From: Verrucomicrobiota bacterium
Lineage (GTDB): Bacteria > Verrucomicrobiota > Verrucomicrobiia > Methylacidiphilales > Verrucolacustridaceae
Length of the DNA: 7,410 nt
Assembly: GCA_010025475.1 (NCBI GenBank)
Contig: RGTE01000055.1
Location: 1-7,410 of the forward strand
Reading direction: 5' to 3'
Within the stretch, counting starts at the first letter, position 1, and each line of letters begins with the position of its first letter. Below are positions 1 to 5,337 of this stretch, one piece after another. A model generated the notes under the pieces. It was given only the letters and a program-made list of their open reading frames with translations. It was not told where the DNA came from and did no database searches. Both the position numbers and the translations under genes were made by a program.

Positions 1-816
1 GCGGATGTAATCGGACTGTTCGTCCTCATAAAGAATGTGCTCATACGTCAGCTTGAGCGCCTTGCGGCGAATCCAGGCTGGCACCAGGGGCTCCAGTTTT
101 TGCACCAGCGGCATGAGCAGGCGCACGGGCAGCGACTCGGGCACCAAATTGTCGGTGGGGGCAAGATCCGCCCGGTGCTTCGACCATTGAATTTCCCCGT
201 AGCCCTGCGGATAAAGCTCACGCCGAAGTTCGCGGAGCGTGGCGTCGAGCGGGGCTTGCCAACGGCGGCCGTAGAAGTAGGCCATGGGAAGATAAACAAT
301 CCGGACGTAACCCGAAATGTTGATGGGTTGAAGCGGAAACCATCTGGGAAGGAGGTAAAGTTCGGGGGGGACCGGAGTGACGCCGGACCAGTGGTAGAGA
401 TTCAGCAGGGCGAGAATGAATTTTCCCCACGCGGCGGCCTTGACCGGCGTGCCGGAGGCGTGAATCCACCCGCGCATTTTTTCCAGCTCCGGACGATCCG
501 GTTTTTCGCCGAGCAGGCGGAGGGCGGCGTAGGAAATGGAACTGGTGAAGAGCGCGCCTTTGACCGACTCCTCGTGGAGGCCGATGGAGCCGTCAGGAAG
601 CTGGGGCTGGAGAAGGCCGGCGACAAAGCGGGGCCGATCGGAATCCGGGATGGGTCTGCGGGTAAGGTGGGTGGTGATGACGTAAAGCGGGAGTAGAAAA
701 TTGGGTCCGGTGTAGGGAACTGACCAACTGCCGTCGGCCACCTGGGTGCGTTGGAGGTAGCCCGTGAGGCGAACAGCCGCCTCGGAAACACGGGAGGAAA
801 GTTGGGGCGAGCTCAA
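1..816 (-). CDS. Triterpene cyclase (squalene/oxidosqualene cyclase family), N-terminal 272 residues; runs off the left edge
   Basis: Members of this family cyclise squalene or 2,3-oxidosqualene into hopanoid or sterol-type polycycles at the membrane. Visible in order: a QW repeat (YLQRTQVADGSW, residues 20-31), a FLLP segment (39-42), a degenerate second QW repeat (QLPDGS, 72-77), WGKFILALLNLYHW (130-143), LLPRWFPLQP (155-164), RIVYLPMAYFYGRR (172-185), LRRELY (196-201) and YEHI (258-261). This series matches lanosterol/cycloartenol synthases more closely than Alicyclobacillus-type squalene-hopene cyclase, but the N-terminus is short as in bacterial enzymes. The catalytic Asp motif (DxDD in squalene-hopene cyclases, DCTAE in oxidosqualene cyclases) lies beyond the edge, so the substrate cannot be decided. 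The start is TTG at 816, overlapping the deacetylase stop (TTGA). No other in-frame start precedes the first QW motif, and no clear Shine-Dalgarno is seen, which suggests translational coupling. Family membership is secure; sterol versus hopanoid type is open. Confidence 0.9.
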   Translation of the reverse strand, partial: MSSPQLSSRVSEAAVRLTGYLQRTQVADGSWSVPYTGPNFLLPLYVITTHLTRRPIPDSDRPRFVAGLLQPQLPDGSIGLHEESVKGALFTSSISYAALRLLGEKPDRPELEKMRGWIHASGTPVKAAAWGKFILALLNLYHWSGVTPVPPELYLLPRWFPLQPINISGYVRIVYLPMAYFYGRRWQAPLDATLRELRRELYPQGYGEIQWSKHRADLAPTDNLVPESLPVRLLMPLVQKLEPLVPAWIRRKALKLTYEHILYEDEQSDYIR

Positions 817-1652
817 GGTCTTGCGGATTCGAGACGGCGAATGCGGTCGAGGGTCTGTTTCTGAAATTCCCCGGTCAGGTTGGAAACGAAATCGACCAGC
901 GTGAGTTTGGGGTTTTCCACAAGGGGGCGTAGGTCGAGGGCCAGGAGCACTTCCTCGGCCTGATCGGCGGCATAGGCATCGCCAAAGGTGGCTTGGGCAC
1001 GGCGACGCCCCGCGGCGGCGAGGTCGTACCGCTTGCCGGCCACCTGGGAGCGGAAGACGCGGAGTAGAGACGGGCCAAAGTCGGCCGGGGCCGGGCAGGG
1101 GAGGCGGGTGATTTTGTCGGCAGGCACCCAGTCGAGATCGCCCCAAACCTCACAGCCGTAGATTTCCACGGGGCGGGCGGAGGATGGGAGTTGGCGGAGG
1201 GCTTCCAAAGAGGCGAGCAGGACGGCGAGATGGGTCTCATGCCGGTCGGCCGGATTGTGGAGGTAGAGGGCCTTGGGGCGGGCGGCTTGTAAAATCTGGA
1301 GGAGATCGGAAACCAGGGAGGTTCGTCCAGGCCCGCGAATTTCGTGGCTGGGGTGGGCAAGTTGAATCACGGCGGCGTAGCCCCCCAAAACAGCCGCCTG
1401 TTTTTGCTCGCCCATGCGGGCTTTGACGAGCTCCGGTCCGGAGATTTTGGAGGGAGCGCCAGCCCCATCCGTGGCGACCACACCGGAAAAGTGGAGGTTG
1501 TTTTGTCCACGACAGGCGCAGATGCCGGGAAAGGCCATGATTTCGAGGTCATCGGCGTGGGCGCCAATGCCGAGGTGGGTGGTGGAGGAGAGGGCCGTGG
1601 CGAGGTCACCGCCCGGTGCATGGGCGTCGGCCAAGGACCGTGAGAATTTCAT
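813..1652 (-). CDS. PIG-L / LmbE-family zinc-dependent N-deacetylase
   Basis: Family members remove the N-acetyl group from GlcNAc-type conjugates (GPI precursor, mycothiol and bacillithiol precursors) using one zinc ion. The 279-residue product has the first zinc motif as AHADDLE (residues 31-37; expected ligands His32 and Asp35). The usual AHPDD proline is replaced by Ala. The second motif is PADRHETH (134-141), supplying the third His. A conserved ATDGAGAP loop (60-67) follows the first motif as in the family. No signal peptide is seen, so it is probably cytoplasmic. The ATG start at 1652 overlaps the GtrA stop (ATGA), with GGAGA about 8 nt upstream inside the GtrA gene. Its own stop overlaps the cyclase TTG start. 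The tight coupling suggests a substrate linked to a lipid or triterpenoid, but the actual substrate is unknown. Confidence 0.9.
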   Translation of the reverse strand: MKFSRSLADAHAPGGDLATALSSTTHLGIGAHADDLEIMAFPGICACRGQNNLHFSGVVATDGAGAPSKISGPELVKARMGEQKQAAVLGGYAAVIQLAHPSHEIRGPGRTSLVSDLLQILQAARPKALYLHNPADRHETHLAVLLASLEALRQLPSSARPVEIYGCEVWGDLDWVPADKITRLPCPAPADFGPSLLRVFRSQVAGKRYDLAAAGRRRAQATFGDAYAADQAEEVLLALDLRPLVENPKLTLVDFVSNLTGEFQKQTLDRIRRLESARP

Positions 1653-2152
1653 GGGGAATGTCTCCGCAAGGGATGACGATTGGGGGAAAAGACCCAGAGG
1701 GAGGCCGCCACGTAGTTGATGAGAGCTCCGGTGGCGACCGCGACGCCGTTGAGAACGGCCGTCTCAATCGGACGCTCGGTATCGAGCAAAAAGACCAGCA
1801 GGTTGAGCAGGAGAAGTTGAACCACGAAGGACAGGAGAGCCGTTGTGTAGTAATGGATCGCCTGGCGCCAATGGGGCGGCCAATGGCGGAAGGTCCAGAG
1901 GGCGTTGAGCAGGTAGTTGGTTCCACAACAAAGGATCCAGGAAAGGGTGGCTGCGGCGGTGACGACGGTGTGGTCGGCAGGGTGCCAGCCAAGATGGTTG
2001 TAGCCGAAAGATAGAAAAAGCCAGACGAGGAGCGTGTTGAGGAGAGTTCCAAGGGCTCCCACCGCGCCAAATCGGATGATCCGAAGGATTTCGGTGCGGT
2101 TCAGGCGGGAGCCTTCTTTCCGGGGGGTGACTGGGGTTGGGCCGGGGACCAT
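1649..2152 (-). CDS. GtrA-family four-helix membrane protein (polyprenyl-linked sugar flippase-like)
   Basis: GtrA-family proteins are small inner-membrane proteins thought to help translocate polyprenyl-phosphate-linked sugars, or to act beside glycosyltransferases. The 167-residue product has four hydrophobic segments (about 27-49, 62-84, 101-123, 132-154). It also carries the family landmarks IRFGAVGALGTLLNT (26-40), NYLLNALWTF (79-88) and NYVAASLWVF (146-155). The C-terminal tail is basic (RHPLRRHSP). The ATG at 2152 is the first good start. The frame stays open upstream to 2425, but that part is R/H-rich, unlike a protein, and lies antisense to the plus-strand gene. A CTG at 2104 preceded by AAGAAGG is a weaker alternative. 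It is the first gene of the coupled trio with the deacetylase and the cyclase, consistent with a sugar-lipid role. Confidence 0.85.
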   Translation of the reverse strand: MVPGPTPVTPRKEGSRLNRTEILRIIRFGAVGALGTLLNTLLVWLFLSFGYNHLGWHPADHTVVTAAATLSWILCCGTNYLLNALWTFRHWPPHWRQAIHYYTTALLSFVVQLLLLNLLVFLLDTERPIETAVLNGVAVATGALINYVAASLWVFSPNRHPLRRHSP

Positions 2153-2161
2153 AAAGGTACG

Positions 2162-2635
2162 ATGATGGCGGGTTGGGACTTTTGGGGCAAATGGCTTGAA
2201 CAGTCCGCGAGTGCGTCTGTCCAAACCAGCGTGGACGGAAACACTTGCCATGGATCTGAGGCGCGCGAGCTTAAGGTCGCGGTGCGCGACCTGATCCGCG
2301 AAGAGACGCTGATCATCCGCGGGGAGCTGACTGAGCCTCCCACGTGGTTCCCCTCTTATCGCGAATTGACGATGCGGCTGAAAGGTTCGGTGGTCTCCGT
2401 GATCCTGATTGAATCCGACCGTCAAATGAGGGATCTATATTGGCGATGGACCGGAAGAAACGGAGGACGGGATTTCGTCAACGACCTGATTTTTTCCGAC
2501 GAGTACGTTCCCGGCATCAAGCTGGACTGCAGTCCCGACCGGTTGCATCCCACGGTGACCACGGAGAGGATCGTGCCGGAGAATCTCGAGGATCTGGCCG
2601 GCCGCGTCGCGGCTTTGGCCGCCTTGGCCCACTAA
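2162..2635 (+). CDS. Hypothetical protein, no recognised family
   Basis: I do not recognise this 157-residue protein. It is probably coding: third codon positions are GC-rich across the frame, composition is balanced, and the opposite frame gives an implausible Arg/His-rich product. It has no membrane segment and no signal peptide. It starts Trp-rich (GWDFWGKW, residues 4-11), continues with a charged helix-like stretch (EARELKVAVRDLIREE, 33-48) and ends with an Ala/Leu-rich helix (NLEDLAGRVAALAALA). There are two start candidates: ATG 2162 and ATG 2165. AAAGGT at 2153-2158 favours 2165. Its start codon is only 10 bases from the divergent GtrA ATG. The MORN-repeat gene follows directly in another frame, so the two may be one broken or fused gene. 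Confidence 0.65.
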   Translation: MMAGWDFWGKWLEQSASASVQTSVDGNTCHGSEARELKVAVRDLIREETLIIRGELTEPPTWFPSYRELTMRLKGSVVSVILIESDRQMRDLYWRWTGRNGGRDFVNDLIFSDEYVPGIKLDCSPDRLHPTVTTERIVPENLEDLAGRVAALAALAH

Positions 2636-2661
2636 GCCCGAAAATTATCGGAGCCGCCCTG

Positions 2662-3291
2662 GTGCTGGCGGCGGTCGTGGCCTTGGGGTTGGGGAGGTCC
2701 GGGGAAGTGGTCTCCTCCGCCGATCTTCGGCCCCAAGGGGATCTGTTTACCTACGAGGGGAAACCTTTCACCGGAACGGCGAGGGCGGAATCAAAGGGTC
2801 GGAGGACCGAGGCGGAGTTTTGGGAGGGAAGAATGCATGGCCGATATCAGAGCTGGTACCGTGATGGAACAAGGGAAAGTGAGGCGTATTTTGAAAACGG
2901 CCGGCGGGAGGGTGTGGCTAAATTTTGGAATGAGTATGGACAGTTGTTGATGGAGACGCGGTTCCGGGATGGATTAGCAGACGGGGACGCTTCCGAATGG
3001 TATCCAAACGGAAACCTGGAAAGGCGAACGGGATGGCAAAAAGGAAAGAGGAACGGGAAGGTCGAGACTTGGTACGAGAGCGGGAAGAAAAAGGGGACCG
3101 GCACATTCAAGGAGGGAGAAAGGGAAGGAACTTTTGTGGTCTGGTGGCCGAATGGAAAAAAGCGGGCGGAGACAAATTACCAGGCAGGGGTGCCTCACGG
3201 CTGGTGGGTGGAATGGGATGAGGAGGGAGGCAAGGTGAAGCAGGCGTATTTTAAAAAAGGCAAAGTTGTGGAGGGGTCGACGGAGTCTTGA
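2662..3291 (+). CDS. MORN-variant (YwqK-like) repeat protein, probably exported or membrane anchored
   Basis: The protein is dominated by MORN_2-type repeats, the fold annotated as YwqK-family antitoxin-like in many bacteria; the biochemical role is generally unknown. From residue 62 there are six repeats of exactly 24 residues (W-Y-x-x-G pattern, e.g. EWYPNGNLERRTGW and VVWWPNGKKRAETNY), preceded by a degenerate one (FTYEGKPFTGTA). The start is uncertain. GTG 2662 has GGAG at 2650-2653 (8 nt spacing). However, the hydrophobic segment really begins at 2644 (IIGAALVLAAVVALGLG) and is preceded by a Lys, as in a signal or anchor helix. The frame is open back to TTG 2440/ATG 2446, but that stretch is Arg-rich and overlaps the preceding gene. 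Translation from an earlier start, or a frameshift joining it to the upstream gene, is possible. The stop overlaps the tRNA-Arg promoter. Confidence 0.8.
   Translation: MLAAVVALGLGRSGEVVSSADLRPQGDLFTYEGKPFTGTARAESKGRRTEAEFWEGRMHGRYQSWYRDGTRESEAYFENGRREGVAKFWNEYGQLLMETRFRDGLADGDASEWYPNGNLERRTGWQKGKRNGKVETWYESGKKKGTGTFKEGEREGTFVVWWPNGKKRAETNYQAGVPHGWWVEWDEEGGKVKQAYFKKGKVVEGSTES
2845..3276 (+). repeat. Six tandem 72-bp units encoding 24-residue MORN-variant repeats
   Basis: The translated units begin YQSWYRDG, AKFWNEYG, ASEWYPNG, VETWYESG, FVVWWPNG and WVEWDEEG, each exactly 24 residues long with no insertion or deletion. Gly at position 8 is invariant, an aromatic at position 4 is always present, and position 16 is aromatic in most units. 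The nucleotide sequences have diverged, so the repeat is old and held by protein structure, not a recent DNA expansion. Confidence 0.85.
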
Positions 3292-3315
3292 ACGGGCGGA
3301 TGGGTGGGGTACGAT
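3288..3315 (+). promoter_or_regulatory. Candidate sigma70 promoter for tRNA-Arg
   Basis: TTGAAC (3288-3293) and TACGAT (3310-3315) are separated by 16 bases, each matching 4 of 6 consensus positions. The predicted transcription start is near 3322, 5 bases before the mature tRNA 5' end. The -35 box overlaps the stop codon of the MORN gene. Confidence 0.5.
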
Positions 3316-3326
3316 TCCCCTGCTAA

Positions 3327-3400
3327 GCGCCCGTAGCTCAACTGGATAGAGTGTCGGCCTCCGGAGCCGAAGGTTGTGGGTTCGACCCCCGCCGGGCGCA
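3327..3400 (+). tRNA. tRNA-Arg (anticodon CCG)
   Basis: The cloverleaf folds fully. The acceptor stem is GCGCCCG (3327-3333) with CGGGCGC (3393-3399) and discriminator A3400. The D arm is GCTC/GAGT. The anticodon stem is TCGGC/GCCGA around loop CTCCGGA, giving anticodon CCG. The variable loop has five bases and the T arm is GTGGG-TTCGACC-CCCGC. The CCA end is not encoded. It reads CGG arginine codons, which are common in this GC-rich window. Confidence 0.97.
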
Positions 3401-3420
3401 GAGATACTTTGGGATCAGGG

Positions 3421-3449
3421 TTGAGCCCGGTCCCCGGCTCCGATATAAA
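3421..3449 (+). promoter_or_regulatory. Sigma70-type promoter for tRNA-Asn
   Basis: TTGAGC (3421-3426) and TATAAA (3444-3449) are separated by an ideal 17 bases. The predicted start is about 3456, 7 bases before the mature tRNA. The spacer contains a 5-bp inverted repeat (GAGCC/GGCTC) with no T-tract, so it is not a terminator for the upstream tRNA. Confidence 0.6.
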
Positions 3450-3462
3450 GAATTTTCGCTTT

Positions 3463-3534
3463 TCCGGAGTAGCTCAGCGGTAGAGCGGTCGGCTGTTAAC
3501 CGATTGGTCGCTGGTTCGATCCCAGCCTCCGGAG
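3463..3534 (+). tRNA. tRNA-Asn (anticodon GTT)
   Basis: The acceptor stem is TCCGGAG (3463-3469) with CTCCGGA (3527-3533) and discriminator G3534. The D arm is GCTC/GAGC. The anticodon stem is GTCGG/CCGAT around loop CTGTTAA, giving anticodon GTT. The T arm is GCTGG-TTCGATC-CCAGC. The CCA end is not encoded. All stems pair well at the standard length of 72 bases. Confidence 0.97.
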
Positions 3535-3579
3535 CATGAATTCGGGCCCGATAAAAATCGAGTCAGAGGCCCTGGATAG

Positions 3580-3605
3580 GGTTGCCGATGTCAGGCAACC
3601 TTTTT
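3580..3605 (+). terminator. Rho-independent terminator after the tRNA genes
   Basis: A perfect 7-bp stem GGTTGCC (3580-3586) / GGCAACC (3594-3600) with a 7-base loop is followed at once by TTTTT (3601-3605). The orientation serves the plus-strand tRNA transcripts. In the opposite direction there is no T-tract, so it should not end cimA transcription by the same mechanism. Confidence 0.8.
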
Positions 3606-3631
3606 GCAATCCGATTGTCCAACCTTCCGCC

Positions 3632-3652
3632 GGTCCGCTTGCAAAGCGGACC
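3632..3652. repeat. Perfect palindrome, 9-bp stem with 3-base loop, possible REP-like element
   Basis: GGTCCGCTT (3632-3640), loop GCA, AAGCGGACC (3644-3652). It lies 4 bases beyond the cimA stop codon, between convergent transcription units. It has no T-tract on either side. It could protect the cimA mRNA 3' end, or be one copy of a dispersed short palindromic repeat. Confidence 0.6.
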
Positions 3653-3656
3653 CTAC

Positions 3657-5237
3657 CTAAATTGGCCTAGGCAGAAGAAAATAAGAAAGGCTGTCCACGA
3701 GGGCGTGGGCGCTGGCCTCGAGAATATTGGTAGAAACCCCGACGGTACCCCACTCGCGGTGACCGTTGGTGGATTCAACCAGGACCCGGATCCGGGCTGC
3801 GGTGCCACCCCGAGAATTGACGATACGGACTTTGTAATCGATCAGCTTCATCTTTTTCAAAGCGGGGAAAACTGGCAACAGGGCTTTCCTCAGGGCGGCA
3901 TCGAGGGCGTTGACCGGACCGTCCCCGGTGGCCGAGGTTTTGCGGGTCTTTTTGCCGACCCGGACGGTCACGGTTGCCTTGCTGGTTTCGCGGGCCTTGG
4001 GTCGAGCCCGGGCCACTTCCACTTTGTAAGAATCGAGTTGGAACGGGGCGGGTAGTTTTTCCAGCGAGCGGCGCACCAAGAGTTCGAATGAAGCATCCGC
4101 CGCCTCGAACTCGTAGCCCTCCTTCTCCAGCTTTTTGATGTGAGCGAGAATGTCGCGGGTGGAGGATGCCTTTTCGTCGAGGGTGATGCCCAGTTCCCGG
4201 GCCTTCATCATGACGTTGGTCCCTCCGGAGAGTTCCCCCACAAGGATGCGCTGGTGGTTGCCCACCTCGCCGGGCTCAATGTGCTCAAAGCTGGCAGCCA
4301 GTTTGTTGACGGCATTGACGTGCATGCCGCCCTTATGGGCAAAGGCGGTCCGGCCGACAAACGGTGCGCGGGGATCGTGTTGGAGGTTCGCCAGCTCATC
4401 CACAAAGCCGGATAGTTCGGAAAGTTTCCTCAAATTTCCAGAGGGCAGGATCTTTTTGCCAAGTTTGAGCTCCAGGATGGGCAGAACGGTGGTGAGGTTG
4501 CAGTTGCCGGTGCGTTCGCCGTAGCCGTTCATCGTGCCTTGGATCTGGAGGGCTCCTTCCTCGATGGCGGCAACGGCATTGGCCACGCCGAGGCCGCAGT
4601 CGTTATGGGTATGGATCCCGATGCGGTTTTTGGGAAAGCGGGCGCGGACTTGCCGGACAGCGGCGGCGACTTGGGAGGGGAGGCGGCCCCCGTTGGTGTC
4701 GCAAAGGACGAGATAACTGGCGCCTCCCTCGGCGGCCGCCTCGAGTGTTTTTAGGGCATAGGCGGGGTCGGTGGCATGGCCGTCGAAGAAGTGTTCGGCA
4801 TCATAGATGACTTCCCGGCCTTCCTGTTTAAGGAAGGAAACGGTGTCTCGGATCATGGCTAAGTTTTCCTCGGGGGTGGTGCGGAGGACCTTTTCGACGT
4901 GCAGGAGCCAGCTTTTTCCAAAAATGGTGACCACGGGGGTTTCAGCCTCGAGAAGCAGACGCACTTGAGAATCTGAAGAGGCGGCGGTGCCGGCCCGGCG
5001 GGTGGAGCCAAAGGCGGCTAGTTTACAGGAACCCCATTTCAGTTTTTTGGCCTCGGGAAAGAATTCGCGATCTTTATCATTCGAACCTGGCCAACCACCC
5101 TCGACGTAGTGGATCCCGTAAGCGGCCAGCTTTTCCGCCAAGCGCAGCTTGTCGGACAGGGAAAAATGAACCCCTTCGCCTTGGGCGCCGTCGCGGAGGG
5201 TCGTGTCGTAGATCGTTAAGCCGTTGTGGGACGACAT
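3657..5237 (-). CDS. cimA: (R)-citramalate synthase
   Basis: Condenses acetyl-CoA with pyruvate to (R)-citramalate, the first step of the threonine-independent route to 2-oxobutanoate and isoleucine. It is cytosolic. The 526-residue product is full length for the family. The N-terminal TIM barrel begins IYDTTLRDGAQGEGV (residues 9-23, with catalytic Arg15 and metal-binding Asp16). The VEGGWPGSNDKD block (45-56) is typical of CimA, where isopropylmalate synthases usually have an EAGFP-type sequence. The metal site HTHND is at 209-213 and GTMNGYGERTGNCNL at 234-248. HKGGMHVNAV is followed by the C-terminal LeuA-type allosteric domain from about residue 400, the expected site of isoleucine feedback. 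The start is ATG 5237; no Shine-Dalgarno is seen and a promoter-like pair lies directly upstream, so a leaderless mRNA is possible. The gene ends 4 bases from a palindrome. Confidence 0.95.
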   Translation of the reverse strand: MSSHNGLTIYDTTLRDGAQGEGVHFSLSDKLRLAEKLAAYGIHYVEGGWPGSNDKDREFFPEAKKLKWGSCKLAAFGSTRRAGTAASSDSQVRLLLEAETPVVTIFGKSWLLHVEKVLRTTPEENLAMIRDTVSFLKQEGREVIYDAEHFFDGHATDPAYALKTLEAAAEGGASYLVLCDTNGGRLPSQVAAAVRQVRARFPKNRIGIHTHNDCGLGVANAVAAIEEGALQIQGTMNGYGERTGNCNLTTVLPILELKLGKKILPSGNLRKLSELSGFVDELANLQHDPRAPFVGRTAFAHKGGMHVNAVNKLAASFEHIEPGEVGNHQRILVGELSGGTNVMMKARELGITLDEKASSTRDILAHIKKLEKEGYEFEAADASFELLVRRSLEKLPAPFQLDSYKVEVARARPKARETSKATVTVRVGKKTRKTSATGDGPVNALDAALRKALLPVFPALKKMKLIDYKVRIVNSRGGTAARIRVLVESTNGHREWGTVGVSTNILEASAHALVDSLSYFLLPRPI

Positions 5238-5244
5238 GGTTTAA

Positions 5245-5272
5245 ATGCTAACGGCCAATTCGGTGGGGTAAA
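5245..5272 (-). promoter_or_regulatory. Candidate promoter for cimA
   Basis: On the minus strand TTTACC (5272-5267) and TAGCAT (5250-5245) are separated by 16 bases, each matching 4 of 6 consensus positions. The predicted start is about 5238, essentially at the ATG. Matches this weak are common by chance; the position and the missing ribosome binding site are the only support. Confidence 0.3.
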
Positions 5273-5337
5273 AGGGCAGAGAACATGGTGAAAAATCCAG
5301 CGAGGCTGTTGTTTTCAGGCCCACCCCAGGGGAAAGA

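Noticed and set aside
37..696. 219-residue open frame on the plus strand
   Set aside because: It lies antisense to the cyclase, whose minus-strand frame shows clear family motifs. The plus product is Gly/Arg-rich with no recognisable domain.
2153..2425. Upstream extension of the GtrA frame giving a 258-residue protein
   Set aside because: The extra N-terminal part is Arg/His-rich and antisense to the better coding frame at 2162-2635. GtrA proteins are usually about 120-170 residues.
2845..3276. Recent tandem DNA repeat or CRISPR-like array
   Set aside because: The units are similar only at protein level; the DNA copies have diverged and there are no spacers.
3422..3439. GAGCC/GGCTC inverted repeat between the two tRNA genes as a terminator
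   Set aside because: The stem is 5 bp, there is no T-tract, and it lies in the spacer of a good promoter for tRNA-Asn.
3327..3534. tRNA genes as an integration site for a mobile element
   Set aside because: No integrase, no repeated tRNA 3' end and no change in gene character on either side is visible.
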